A stretch of 44,608 nucleotides of DNA from Bacteroidales bacterium (GCA_016286775.1 JAEEUA010000004.1:1-44608); one strand, 5' to 3'; positions 34,660 through 44,242 are shown, numbered from the stretch's first letter. Made by a program: numbers and translations. Notes: generated by a model not told the origin, from the sequence alone.

Positions 34660-37600
34660 ATGAAAAGCTTTTTAATCTCCCTTTTATTGATAGTTATGGC
34701 CCTTCAGCCTGTTCGAGCTGATGTTTCTGATGCTTTCAAGAATCCAGACAACTTTGAAGCAAAGCCATGGTGCTTCTGGTATTGGATGCATGGTGCAGTA
34801 ACGAAGGAGGGTATCACCACCGACTTGGAAGCTATGGCGCAAAACCGACTGGGTGGAACCTACCTCATGCCCATCAAAAGTGTGGAGATGAAGCCCGAGC
34901 TGGGTGGAACAATCCATCAGCTTTCTCCCCAATGGTATGAGATGGTTGATTTTGCTATGCAGGAAGCCGACCGTCTGGGCCTCAAGCTGGGTATGCATAT
35001 CTGTGATGGCTTTGCCTTGGCAGGTGGACCTTGGATCACTCCCGAAGAATCCATGCAGAAGGTTGTCATGACTGCTTTAGATGACACAACCGGCACGACA
35101 ATCGGCTATTTTTCCATACCTTTTAAATATTTAAAGGGGGAAGAATTCTTCGGAACCATTCCCAGCACGCGTCCTAATCCCGATTCGTTTTCGAATCCTG
35201 TCGTTTCAGGAGAAGGACCTGACCTCAAGATTGACACCTTGAAAGGTGGTTTTTCGGCGAAACAGCCGTTTTCGATCGAATACAAGTTTCCAAAGGCCAT
35301 CACGGTCAGCGCCCTCGAATTGATAGTACCTTCTACACAGTTCCAGGCACAGCGCATGAAGGTCTATGCCAGCGCAGATGGCATCAATTTCCAGTTGGTC
35401 AAGCAGCTTGTTCCCGCCCGAACGGGATGGCAGAATTATGATTATAATACAACACACAGCATACCCACCACGCAAGCTCGCATCTGGCGATTCACGTGGA
35501 CACCCGAAGGTTCGCCTGTTGGCAGCGAAGACCTGGATCAGGCCAAATGGTCTCCTTCACTGAAGGTCAACGAAATACGTTTCCATGCGGCACCTCGTGT
35601 GAACCAATGGGAGGGAAAAGTTGGTCTCGTCTGGCGCATTTCGAGCACCGAACAGAATACGGTGGCAGACGAGGATTATATTCCCTTGTCGCAAATTCGA
35701 GAGTATGCATCGCGCTATAGCATTCCGGCTAAAGACAAGACCAAGTTCTTCTTCCGTATAGCATCCATGAGTACGGGACAGGTCAACGCTACGGGTGGTG
35801 ATGGCCGTGGCCTGGAATGCGATAAGTTCAACCGCTCGGCTATCCGCAAGCAGCTGAACAATTGGTTCAATAGCCATTTCTTTGCACCAGTTCCGGGGCG
35901 GGACAGTCTCGAACACCTGAATCTTGCCCGTCGAGTGCTGAAATATATGCACGTCGATTCGTGGGAATGCGGAAGTCAGAACTGGAGTTCCAATTTTGCT
36001 GAAGAGTTTAAGAAACGACGTGGATATAGTATCCAGGATTATCTCCCCTTGATGGTTGGACTTCCCTTGGTCAATGAGGAGACCTCCGAACGTGTCCTGC
36101 GCGATGTGCGACTCACCATCAACGAATTGATTGAGGACATTTTCTTCGACGAGCTGCGTCACAATGCTCGGGAGATGGGTTGCCAGCTTTCGGCCGAGAA
36201 TGTCTGTCCTACGATGGTCAGCGATGGAATGGCGCATTTCCGATATGCCGATCTACCCATGGGGGAATTCTGGTTGAACAGTCCCACGCACGACAAAATC
36301 AACGATATGCTCGACGCCATCAGCGGTGCCCACGTCTATGGCAAGCGCATCATCCAAGCAGAAGGATGCACCGAACTGCGGGGCGTCTTTGATGAAGATC
36401 CTGCCATGGTGAAGCCGCTCATCGACCGCAATTTCTGCTTCGGCATCAACCGTCTGTTCTATCATGTCTATTGCTTGAATCCAAATCCGTTGTTGCGACC
36501 GGGCATGACGCTCGATGGAATCGGTTTCTTCTTCCAGAAGGGAAATACCTGGTTCGACGAAGCTTCCGAACTGACCAAATATCTTACGCGTTGCCAGTAT
36601 CTCCTGCAGATGGGTCGTCCTGTGGTGGATATAGCTGTCTATACAGGGCAGGAGATACCTCGTCGTTCGTTCCAGCCCGATCGTCTTGTTGCGATGCTCC
36701 CCGGAATCTATGGGCCCGAACGCGTTGCTGCCGAGAAGGAACGACTTGCCAATGTCGGTGTCCCTGTCGTGGAACGTCCGGTCGGCGTGAAGTATGTGGC
36801 GAATACCTTGAAGGCCGAGGATTGGATCAATCCGATGCATGGCTACCAATATGACAGCTTCAACGAAGATGCGCTTCTGCGCTGCCGTGTTGTGGAGCAG
36901 CAGCTTGTTTCGGAAGATGATGAAGATGCTGCACCCAATTATAAGCTCCTTATCCTGCCGAGTTCGCACCTGATGGATCCGGATCATCTTCCCTTGAGCG
37001 AAAAGGCGAAGTCCAAAATCGAGGAAATGCGTAATCTGGGTCTTCCGGTCATTGCACCCAACGAAATGCCTTGGGAAGAACCTGATTTCAATGCCCTTGG
37101 GCTGAAACGGGATGTCAACTATCTCCCTGAAGGTGTAGCTTATTGTCATCGAACCAGTTCATTTGCCGAAATCTACTTCCTGTCGAACCAGACCGATTCT
37201 CTTGTAATCATTCGTCCTCAGTTCCGCGACCAGAAAGGCAGAAAGCCCGAATTGTGGAATGCGCTGGATGGTACAATCCGCAGGATGGGAGAGGAGATTG
37301 TCTTGCAGCCCTATGGCTCCATCTTCGTCGTCTTCCCGATTGTCCCGACATCGGACGACCGGCTCAGTCCTTCCTTCAGCTTCGAAAAATCGCCTGAAAC
37401 CCTGCTTCGACTGGAAGAACCGTGGCATCTCCATTTCCACGATACGAATGTTTCGCTTGATGTCGATTCGTTGTTCGATTGGAGTCAAAGCGAGGACGAT
37501 GCGGTTCGCTATTATTCCGGACGTGTGACCTATACTACGACCTTCAGTCTCGACTCATTAGAATTAGAGAAGACTTTGGACGAGAATTCGTCCGACACCA

Positions 37601-37902
37601 AACGAAGGAATCTCTATCTTCGGTTGAATACTATCCACAATCTTGCCTCCGTCTCTTTGAATGGCCAGGACTGTGGAATAGCCTGGACTTCTCCATACGA
37701 AGTGGATATTTCCGAAGCCGTCCATCCGGGAGAAAATCAGCTGACTTTGGTTGTTGTAAACACCTGGAGCAATGCCATCCAGGGACATGACGAAGGGAAG
37801 GATCCGTTCCCGAATATATGGACCAATGCCCGATATCGCAAGAAGTCGAAAGAACTTCTTCCTGCAGGACTCTTTGGACCTGTTGAAATCGTCCATAAGT
37901 AA
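34660..37902 (+). CDS. GH106-type alpha-L-rhamnosidase, secreted
   Basis: A 1080-aa exported glycosidase. It begins with a signal peptide (residues 1-20, cleaved near VRADVS). Then comes the GH106 opening DAFKNPDNFEAKPWCFWYWMHG, the usual start of a TIM-barrel catalytic module that also includes GVTKEG-like and GGTYLMPIKS segments. An EGCTE motif at about 568 lies where acidic catalytic residues are expected; which residues act is not determined. The C-terminal 130 residues form a beta-sandwich (LYLRLNTIHNLASVSLNGQ, then NQLTLVVVNTWSN). GH106 enzymes remove alpha-L-rhamnose from pectins such as rhamnogalacturonan II and other glycans. No SusC/SusD or other glycosidase genes flank it, so it is not in a clear polysaccharide-utilisation locus. 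Confidence 0.85.
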   Translation: MKSFLISLLLIVMALQPVRADVSDAFKNPDNFEAKPWCFWYWMHGAVTKEGITTDLEAMAQNRLGGTYLMPIKSVEMKPELGGTIHQLSPQWYEMVDFAMQEADRLGLKLGMHICDGFALAGGPWITPEESMQKVVMTALDDTTGTTIGYFSIPFKYLKGEEFFGTIPSTRPNPDSFSNPVVSGEGPDLKIDTLKGGFSAKQPFSIEYKFPKAITVSALELIVPSTQFQAQRMKVYASADGINFQLVKQLVPARTGWQNYDYNTTHSIPTTQARIWRFTWTPEGSPVGSEDLDQAKWSPSLKVNEIRFHAAPRVNQWEGKVGLVWRISSTEQNTVADEDYIPLSQIREYASRYSIPAKDKTKFFFRIASMSTGQVNATGGDGRGLECDKFNRSAIRKQLNNWFNSHFFAPVPGRDSLEHLNLARRVLKYMHVDSWECGSQNWSSNFAEEFKKRRGYSIQDYLPLMVGLPLVNEETSERVLRDVRLTINELIEDIFFDELRHNAREMGCQLSAENVCPTMVSDGMAHFRYADLPMGEFWLNSPTHDKINDMLDAISGAHVYGKRIIQAEGCTELRGVFDEDPAMVKPLIDRNFCFGINRLFYHVYCLNPNPLLRPGMTLDGIGFFFQKGNTWFDEASELTKYLTRCQYLLQMGRPVVDIAVYTGQEIPRRSFQPDRLVAMLPGIYGPERVAAEKERLANVGVPVVERPVGVKYVANTLKAEDWINPMHGYQYDSFNEDALLRCRVVEQQLVSEDDEDAAPNYKLLILPSSHLMDPDHLPLSEKAKSKIEEMRNLGLPVIAPNEMPWEEPDFNALGLKRDVNYLPEGVAYCHRTSSFAEIYFLSNQTDSLVIIRPQFRDQKGRKPELWNALDGTIRRMGEEIVLQPYGSIFVVFPIVPTSDDRLSPSFSFEKSPETLLRLEEPWHLHFHDTNVSLDVDSLFDWSQSEDDAVRYYSGRVTYTTTFSLDSLELEKTLDENSSDTKRRNLYLRLNTIHNLASVSLNGQDCGIAWTSPYEVDISEAVHPGENQLTLVVVNTWSNAIQGHDEGKDPFPNIWTNARYRKKSKELLPAGLFGPVEIVHK

Positions 37903-37922
37903 CATTTTCGCAATTTATTATC

Positions 37923-37958
37923 AAAAAAACGAGGATTTTGCAAAAAAATCCCCGTTTT
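37923..37958 (+). terminator. Terminator after the GH106 gene
   Basis: An A-rich left arm with CGAGGATTTT (37930-37939) pairs, with one mismatch, with AAAATCCCCG ending at 37954. It is flanked by A7 before and TTTT after, and begins 20 nt past the GH106 stop. It ends where the hisG promoter begins. Confidence 0.6.
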
Positions 37959-37960
37959 AT

Positions 37961-37991
37961 TTTGTTATTTGCTATTTTATCTTTATATTTG
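37961..37991 (+). promoter_or_regulatory. Promoter of the hisG-hisD-hisC cluster
   Basis: TTTG at 37961-37964, a 19-nt spacer and TATATTTG at 37984-37991 fit the Bacteroidetes consensus completely. The predicted leader to hisG is long (about 115 nt) and includes the 38075 AT-rich repeat. No his leader peptide or recognisable riboswitch is visible in it. Confidence 0.65.
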
Positions 37992-38074
37992 CCCCGATTT
38001 ATGTAAACGTTTGCGCAGTTTGTCATCCTGTGCAGGAATTTTCTAAAAAAAGGCAATTCTCAGTTGTGCAAATC

Positions 38075-38090
38075 CAATTGTTAATTGTTA
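38075..38090 (+). repeat. 16-bp AT-rich word in the hisG leader (copy 2)
   Basis: CAATTGTTAATTGTTA is identical to 9680-9695 in front of hisF. It is followed by a T6 run and another AATTGTTAATT copy, ending just before the hisG ATG at 38113. Confidence 0.5.
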
Positions 38091-38112
38091 TTTTTTAATT
38101 GTTAATTATTTT

Positions 38113-38964
38113 ATGCTACGTATCGCGATTCAATCAAAAGGCCGTCTCTTTGACGACTGCATGGAACTACTTAAAGAATCTGGCATCAAACTGAGCAACG
38201 CCAAGCGTACGCTGCTCATTCCATCCAGCAATTTCCCCGTTGAGGTATTGTATTTGCGTGATGATGATATCCCAGAATGTGTTGCCAAAGGTGTTGCGGA
38301 TGTGGGTATTGTCGGGCTCAATGAGTTCAAGGAACGCAACAAGGATGCCCGAATCATGAAGTATCTTGGCTTTTCGCAATGTCGTCTGTCGCTTGCCATC
38401 CCCAAACTGATCGATTATCCAGGTATCGAATGGTTCAATGGCAAGACCATTGCCACGTCGTATCCTGTCATCCTGCAGCAATGGCTCGACGAACATCATC
38501 TTTCAGCCGATATCCACGTCATTACAGGCTCAGTCGAAATCAGTCCGAACATCGGTTTGGGCGATGCCATCTTCGACATTGTGAGTTCGGGTTCCACGCT
38601 GGTCAGCAATCGCTTGAAGGAGGTCGAGGTTGTAGTCAAGAGCGAAGCTGTGCTCATTGCCAACAACAACCTGGACGATGAGAAGGAAAAGATTCTCAGC
38701 GAACTGATCTTCCGTTTCGATGCTGTTCGGAATGCGGAAGACAAGAAATACGTTATGATGAATGTGCCCGATGGTTCGTTGGACGAAGTGCTCAATATGT
38801 TGCCATCTACCAAGGCTCCAACTGTCATCAAGCTTTCCACTGAAGGATGGCATGCCGTACATACCGTCATCAGCGAAAAGCTGTTCTGGGAGCTCATCAG
38901 CCGACTGAAGGCTGCGGGTGCCGAGGGTATTCTTGCATTGAATATTGAAAAGATTGTAATGTAA
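38113..38964 (+). CDS. hisG: ATP phosphoribosyltransferase (long form)
   Basis: HisG (283 aa) catalyses the first, feedback-controlled step of histidine synthesis, joining ATP and PRPP. It starts MLRIAIQSKGRLFDD, with a TLLIPSSNFPVEVLYLRDDDIP strand, GVADVGIVGLNEF and the PRPP-binding loop DIVSSGSTLVSN in the second catalytic subdomain. The C-terminal 75 residues are the ACT-like regulatory domain that marks the long, HisZ-independent form. It is the first gene of hisG-hisD-hisC. Histidine feedback through the C-terminal domain is expected from the family. Confidence 0.96.
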   Translation: MLRIAIQSKGRLFDDCMELLKESGIKLSNAKRTLLIPSSNFPVEVLYLRDDDIPECVAKGVADVGIVGLNEFKERNKDARIMKYLGFSQCRLSLAIPKLIDYPGIEWFNGKTIATSYPVILQQWLDEHHLSADIHVITGSVEISPNIGLGDAIFDIVSSGSTLVSNRLKEVEVVVKSEAVLIANNNLDDEKEKILSELIFRFDAVRNAEDKKYVMMNVPDGSLDEVLNMLPSTKAPTVIKLSTEGWHAVHTVISEKLFWELISRLKAAGAEGILALNIEKIVM

Positions 38965-38972
38965 TCCCCGAC

Positions 38973-40310
38973 ATGACCACCTATCGCTATCCCCAACGTT
39001 CGGAATGGGCCGACATCATCCAGCGTCCCACGTTCGACAACAGCCAGCTCCGGGAGCTTGTTTCTTCTCTCCTCAACGATATCCGTCAGGGTGGAGATGA
39101 GGTTATCAGACAACTCGAGAATCGCTTCGATCATTGCGAACTCACCGATTTGCTAGTCGATGCGTCCGAATTTGACGAAGCCGCAAAAGCTATCCCCGAA
39201 GAACTCGCTTTTGCCATTCGTCAGGCTGCTCACAACATCTCGCTCTTCCACGAATCGCAGCGTTGCTTGTCCTATAAGGTGGAAACGCAGCCTGGAGTGA
39301 CCTGCTGGCAGAAGTCTATTCCGATTGATCGTGTCGGTCTTTATGTGCCTGGTGGCACGGCACCCTTGTTCAGCACCGTATTGATGCTGGCCATTCCTGC
39401 ACGAATTGCCGGCTGTCAGAAGATCGTGCTCTGTACGCCTCCCAATTCCGAAGGTAAGGTCAATCCGGCCATCCTTTTTGCTGCACAGGTGGCAGGTGTC
39501 ACCGAAGTCTATAAGTGTGGCGGAGTTCAGGCAATTGGAGCGATGGCATTCGGCACCGAGACGGTACCCAAGGTCTATAAGATTTTTGGTCCTGGCAATC
39601 AGTTCGTACAAATGGCGAAGCAGCTCGTCTCGTTGCGTGATGTCGCCATCGATATGCCCGCCGGCCCATCCGAAGTGGCTGTCATTGCTGATGCGGCTGC
39701 TAATCTGGAATATGTGGCATCCGATTTCCTGAGCCAGGCGGAACATGGAGCCGACTCACAGTCGGTTCTGTTTACCGACAGCGAAGAAGTGGCCCAATGT
39801 TTCCAGGAGGTCATCAACAAGCAGTTTGAATTGCTCAGTCGCCAGACGCTGATGCGTCAGTCGCTCGAGCACAGCAAGATTATCCTTTTGCACGACCAGA
39901 ACGAAATCATGGAACTCGTCAACGAATACGCACCCGAACACCTCATCATCAACACCGAAAACTATGAGGAACTGGCCGATGCCGTGCGCAATGCGGGTTC
40001 TGTGTTCCTGGGTCCCTATAGCCCCGAAAGTGCGGGCGATTACGCGAGCGGTACCAACCACACGCTGCCTACCAATGGCTATGCCAAGTCCTACAATGGC
40101 GTCAATCTGGATTCCTATATGCGCAAGGTAACCTTCCAGCATCTGACGCGCGAAGGACTCAGCGGCTTAGGCCCGGTCATCGAGGTGATGGCCGCCAACG
40201 AGAAGCTCGACGCACACAAGAACGCCGTAACCTTGAGGCTTCAGAATATGAAGAACGAGCTTTTTCCCTTTGTCCAGAGGCTCAAGGAAACCATCAAGAA
40301 ATCGTTATAG
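38973..40310 (+). CDS. hisD: Histidinol dehydrogenase
   Basis: HisD (445 aa) oxidises L-histidinol to histidine in the last two steps of the pathway with NAD+ and zinc. Visible motifs include GLYVPGGTAPLFSTVLMLAIPA, GGVQAIGAMAFGTE, the catalytic region YAPEHLII and GDYASGTNHTLPT (active-site His residues). The length matches the family. It starts 8 nt after hisG and ends 1 nt before hisC, so the three genes form one unit. Confidence 0.97.
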   Translation: MTTYRYPQRSEWADIIQRPTFDNSQLRELVSSLLNDIRQGGDEVIRQLENRFDHCELTDLLVDASEFDEAAKAIPEELAFAIRQAAHNISLFHESQRCLSYKVETQPGVTCWQKSIPIDRVGLYVPGGTAPLFSTVLMLAIPARIAGCQKIVLCTPPNSEGKVNPAILFAAQVAGVTEVYKCGGVQAIGAMAFGTETVPKVYKIFGPGNQFVQMAKQLVSLRDVAIDMPAGPSEVAVIADAAANLEYVASDFLSQAEHGADSQSVLFTDSEEVAQCFQEVINKQFELLSRQTLMRQSLEHSKIILLHDQNEIMELVNEYAPEHLIINTENYEELADAVRNAGSVFLGPYSPESAGDYASGTNHTLPTNGYAKSYNGVNLDSYMRKVTFQHLTREGLSGLGPVIEVMAANEKLDAHKNAVTLRLQNMKNELFPFVQRLKETIKKSL

Positions 40311-40311
40311 T

Positions 40312-41367
40312 ATGGATTTGTCTAAAGTCATACGCCCCAATATTCTGGCACTTGCCCCGTATTCCTGTGCTCGCGACGAGTTCAAGGGAGAGGCCAGTGT
40401 CTATATTGATGCCAACGAATCGCCTTACGAAAATGGTGTCAACCGATATCCCGATCCGTTGCAGCATAGCGTCAAAGCGCTTTTGGCTCCGCTCAAGGGG
40501 GTACGGGAGGAACAGATTTTCCTCGGCAATGGCAGCGACGAGGCTATTGACCTGATCTACCGCATCTTCTGCGAACCTCGTATCGACAATGTAGTAGCCA
40601 TCTCTCCATCCTACGGCATGTACAAGGTCTGTGCCGACGTGAACGATGTGGCCTATCGTCCGGTGAGCCTCACCGACGACTTTCAGCTCGATGCTTCTGC
40701 ACTCGCTGCTCAGGTCGATGAGCGAACGAAGGTCATCTGGATCTGTTCGCCCAATAATCCCTCCGGCAATGCCTTCCAGCTGTCTGAGTTGGAATTCATT
40801 GTCCAGCATTTCCCCGACCAGATTATTGTCGTTGACGAAGCCTACATCGACTTCTCCGATAAAGGCTCGATGCTGTCTATCTTGGATCAATATGAAAACC
40901 TGATTGTCCTGCAGACGTTCAGCAAGGCATGGGGACAGGCCGCCATCCGTTGTGGCATCGCCTATGCCCAGCCTCCTATCATCCAGTACTTCAATCGGGT
41001 GAAGTATCCCTATAACATCAACTTCTTGACGCAACAGGCAGCCGTCCAGGCCCTGAGCCATCGCGAAGTACACGACCGGCACGTCGAGGAGATTCTCAGC
41101 GGGCGTGAGATCCTGCGCATCCTGCTGGGTTCGCTCAAGACCGTTGAGCATATCTATCCAAGCGATGCCAACTTCCTTTTGGTTCGCATGAAGCTTGATG
41201 GCATGGATGCGGGGCAATCGGCCGATTATGTATATCATTATCTACAAAATAAAGGTATAATTGTTCGAAATCGTACACGTGTTCATCTCTGCCAAGGTTG
41301 CCTGCGCATTACAGTAGGCACACCCGAAGAGAATGCAACATTATACGAAACCTTAAAAACTCTTTAA
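40312..41367 (+). CDS. hisC: Histidinol-phosphate aminotransferase
   Basis: HisC (351 aa) transfers an amino group from glutamate to imidazole acetol phosphate using PLP. K205 in TFSKAWG is the Schiff-base lysine. Other motifs are IDANESPYENGVNRYPD, GNGSDEAIDLIYR, CSPNNPSGN and VDEAYIDF. The ATG at 40312 directly follows the hisD stop and gives the conserved MDLSKVIRPN beginning; the frame is open 14 codons further upstream, inside hisD. A gene with no link to histidine follows 12 nt downstream. Confidence 0.96.
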   Translation: MDLSKVIRPNILALAPYSCARDEFKGEASVYIDANESPYENGVNRYPDPLQHSVKALLAPLKGVREEQIFLGNGSDEAIDLIYRIFCEPRIDNVVAISPSYGMYKVCADVNDVAYRPVSLTDDFQLDASALAAQVDERTKVIWICSPNNPSGNAFQLSELEFIVQHFPDQIIVVDEAYIDFSDKGSMLSILDQYENLIVLQTFSKAWGQAAIRCGIAYAQPPIIQYFNRVKYPYNINFLTQQAAVQALSHREVHDRHVEEILSGREILRILLGSLKTVEHIYPSDANFLLVRMKLDGMDAGQSADYVYHYLQNKGIIVRNRTRVHLCQGCLRITVGTPEENATLYETLKTL

Positions 41368-41379
41368 ATCATAAACAAC

Positions 41380-43338
41380 ATGTCTGATTACAAATGGAAA
41401 TTTGCACGCATCGGTGGTGTCACCCGCGTGTACATCAGTTCTGCCGAAGACATCAAACACCTCGGCGAACTTGACAAGAAGATGTGGACCGTTCTGTCTT
41501 GTCCAGTGAAAGGTCTTGAGATCGACGAGCAGTCGCTCGCTTATATGGACACCAATGGCGATGGCCAGATCCGCATCGATGAGGTCGTCGGTGTTTCCCA
41601 GTGGCTCTGCAAGGTGCTGAAGGATCTCAAGCCTGTTGTCGAAGGCAAGGACACGCTGCCTCTCAGCGCTATCAATCAGGATGACGAGGAAGGCAAGAAG
41701 ATCTATGATGTCGCTGCTGATATCCTGTCTCAGCTTGGAAAAGAAACCACCGAAATATCGTTGGCCGACAGCAAGGGATGTCTCGACGCCTATCGCAAGG
41801 CCAAGTTCGAAGCAGCTCTGGAGGCTGCCAAGAAGGAAGCCGAGGTGGCTGCACCTTACGGCGACAAGACTGCCGACATTGATGCTGCCTATAAGGCTCT
41901 CGATGCCAAGGTAAAGGATTTCTTCCTGCGCGGCAAGTTGACCAAATATTCGAAGGAGAGCACACCTGCCCTCGACGTGCAGGTTGCCAGCATCGAAGGC
42001 ATTTCGCCCGCCAATCTGACTGACAAGCTCGCTGAGATTGCAGCTTATCCAATTGCTCGTATCAAGGAGGGTGTCGAGGCCATTGACCTCAGCGAACCCA
42101 TCAACCCCGCTTGGGCTGCCCAGTTTGCTACTGTCAAGGCTGCTCTCGACCCGAAGGCCAAGGTGCTGACCGAAGCCGATTGGAACGAGATCGGTGCCAA
42201 GCTCAAGGCATTCGAGGAATATCAGAAGAGCATCTCCATCACTGAGGCCGACATCACCGTCGATGAGGAACAGGCTGCCAAGCAGTCGGTTGACAAGCTG
42301 CTCCATCTGACTCGTGATTTCTTCACTCTGCTCCGCAACTATGTAACGCTACAGGATCTCTACAACACCAAGAAGTGGGCCATCTTCCAGGTTGGTACAC
42401 TCGTTGTTGATCAGCGTACCTGCGACCTTTGCGTACGCGTGACCGATGCTGCAGCCATGGCTGCTCAGGCTGCCAAGAGCGGCATGTATCTGCTTACCTG
42501 CGACTGCGTCAGCAAATCGACCGGCAAGACCATGAAGATAATCGCTGCCGTTACCGTGGGCGAAGTGGGAGACCTCTTCGTGGGCAAGAACTGTATCTTC
42601 TACGATGTCTATGGCGTGGATTACGATGCCAAGATTGTCAACATCATCGACAATCCTATCTCCATCAAGCAGGCTGCCTGGAGTCCCTATCGCAAGTTCT
42701 CGAACTTTGTGAGCGAGCAGATCAACAAGTTCGCTGCCGAGAAGGAAGGTGCTGTAATGTCAGATGCTACGGCCAAGTTCGATGCCAAGACCGCTGAAGT
42801 GAAGACTGCCGACATCAGCAATGCTGCTGCTGCCAAGGAGGCAGGCAAGTCGGCTGGAAGCTTCGACATCGCCAAGTTCTCGGGCGTATTTGCAGCCATT
42901 GGCTTAGGTCTCGGCATGTTGGGCTCTTGCGTGGTTGCCATCTTCAGCGGTCTGGTCAAGCTCAGCTTGTGGCAGCTTATCCTTGTCATCCTGGCTATCT
43001 TCCTCATCATTTCCGGTCCTTCGATGTTCCTCGCATGGCTCAAGCTGCGCAAGCGCAATCTGGCTCCTATTCTGAATGCCCAGGGTTGGGCTGTCAATGC
43101 TGCTGCCAAGATCAACATCCCATTCGGCAATGTATTGACGCAGGCTGTCAACTTCCCAGCTAAGTTTGATGTGAAGGATCCATATCCTGATAAATCACAC
43201 AAGGTACGCAACTTCTTCCTCTGCCTATTGCTCATCCTTGTCGTTGCATACCTCATCTGCAATGCACTTGGTTTTGACTGGCTGGCATATTGTAAGGAGT
43301 TTTGCAGTGGTTCGTCCGCTCCCGCTAATGTAAATTGA
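41380..43338 (+). CDS. EF-hand-containing membrane protein, function unknown
   Basis: A 652-aa protein I cannot assign to a known function. There is no signal peptide. An EF-hand-like calcium loop is at D57-x-N59-x-D61-G62 to E68 (DTNGDGQIRIDE). A helical, Ala/Lys/Glu-rich body follows. A CDLC motif occurs near residue 350. Hydrophobic segments at about 495-555 (two or three helices: AAIGLGLGMLGSCVVAIF, then LILVILAIFLIISG) and 610-635 (FFLCLLLILVVAYLIC) put it in a membrane with most of the protein on one side. It starts 12 nt after hisC and ends in a TGATG overlap with tcdA, so it is in the same transcription unit. In related genomes hisB is often found after hisC, so this position is unexpected. 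Confidence 0.75.
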   Translation: MSDYKWKFARIGGVTRVYISSAEDIKHLGELDKKMWTVLSCPVKGLEIDEQSLAYMDTNGDGQIRIDEVVGVSQWLCKVLKDLKPVVEGKDTLPLSAINQDDEEGKKIYDVAADILSQLGKETTEISLADSKGCLDAYRKAKFEAALEAAKKEAEVAAPYGDKTADIDAAYKALDAKVKDFFLRGKLTKYSKESTPALDVQVASIEGISPANLTDKLAEIAAYPIARIKEGVEAIDLSEPINPAWAAQFATVKAALDPKAKVLTEADWNEIGAKLKAFEEYQKSISITEADITVDEEQAAKQSVDKLLHLTRDFFTLLRNYVTLQDLYNTKKWAIFQVGTLVVDQRTCDLCVRVTDAAAMAAQAAKSGMYLLTCDCVSKSTGKTMKIIAAVTVGEVGDLFVGKNCIFYDVYGVDYDAKIVNIIDNPISIKQAAWSPYRKFSNFVSEQINKFAAEKEGAVMSDATAKFDAKTAEVKTADISNAAAAKEAGKSAGSFDIAKFSGVFAAIGLGLGMLGSCVVAIFSGLVKLSLWQLILVILAIFLIISGPSMFLAWLKLRKRNLAPILNAQGWAVNAAAKINIPFGNVLTQAVNFPAKFDVKDPYPDKSHKVRNFFLCLLLILVVAYLICNALGFDWLAYCKEFCSGSSAPANVN

Positions 43339-44192
43339 TGAGCTCTACTTTTGAACGTGGAATGCTCCGGCGTTCGGAGTTAATTTTAGGAACCTCGGCA
43401 ATGCAGCGCATTGCCGAGGCTCGTGTCATTATATTTGGTGTTGGTGGAGTCGGCTCCTGGTGTGCCGAAAGTCTGGTACGTAGTGGTATCCGTCATCTTA
43501 CCATTGTGGATTCCGACCGAGTGTGCATCACCAACTGTAATCGTCAGCTCATGGCAACTTCGAAGACGATTGGCCAGGTAAAAGTAGAGGCCCTTCGCAA
43601 TCGACTTCTGGAAATCAATCCCGATGCCGAGATCAATGCCCTGCAAATGATTTATGATGCAACGACTGCCGATTCATTCCAGCTCGAAACCTATGACTTC
43701 ATCATCGATGCCATCGATTCGCTGACCGAGAAAGCACATCTTATTCTCCATGCCACCAGTTTGCCCAAGCACATCACATTCTTTTCGTCAATGGGAGCTG
43801 CCTTGCGCATCGATCCTTTCAAGGTTCGAACTGTTGAGTTCTGGAAGATTCAGGGTGATGCCCTGGCTCGTGCTTTACGTAACAAATTTAAGAAACAGAA
43901 GACATTCCCAAAAAGAAAATTCCTTTGTGTCTATAGTGAGGAAGTTCCTCTAAAAAACCAAGGCCAGGAAACTACTTGCGGAACTCAACAATGTATGTGC
44001 CCGAAAGCTCGACTTATCAGTGGATTACGTGGAACTGATACGGCTCTTTATGATGCTCCTGGTGACCAGCGACTTGTTGAACACGAATGGTGTACGAGCA
44101 AGGCACAAATCAATGGTTCGCTGAGCCATATTACCGGTATTTTCGGCTTTTCTCTCGCCGGTTTGGTCATTCAATCCATCTGCTCGAAATAA
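43338..44192 (+). CDS. tcdA: tRNA threonylcarbamoyladenosine dehydratase (ThiF/HesA family)
   Basis: TcdA (284 aa, formerly YgdL/CsdL) uses ATP to form the cyclic t6A (ct6A) base at position 37 of ANN-reading tRNAs. It has an E1-like Rossmann fold with FGVGGVGSWCAESLVRSGI, a DSDRVCITNCNRQ loop, DAIDSLTEKAHLI and a C-terminal SLSHITGIFGFSLAG. The ATG at 43338 overlaps the preceding stop (TGATG); a TTG at 43335 is an unlikely alternative. It ends the hisG-to-tcdA cluster and is followed by an AT-rich gap. Confidence 0.94.
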   Translation: MSSTFERGMLRRSELILGTSAMQRIAEARVIIFGVGGVGSWCAESLVRSGIRHLTIVDSDRVCITNCNRQLMATSKTIGQVKVEALRNRLLEINPDAEINALQMIYDATTADSFQLETYDFIIDAIDSLTEKAHLILHATSLPKHITFFSSMGAALRIDPFKVRTVEFWKIQGDALARALRNKFKKQKTFPKRKFLCVYSEEVPLKNQGQETTCGTQQCMCPKARLISGLRGTDTALYDAPGDQRLVEHEWCTSKAQINGSLSHITGIFGFSLAGLVIQSICSK

Positions 44193-44242
44193 CAAAATCT
44201 CATTGTGTCGTTTATTTATTTTAAGGTTGTTTTCATAAGCTA

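Noticed and set aside
34660..37902. Polysaccharide-utilisation locus around the GH106 enzyme
   Set aside because: No SusC/SusD, sensor or further glycosidase gene flanks it; neighbours are valS and hisG.
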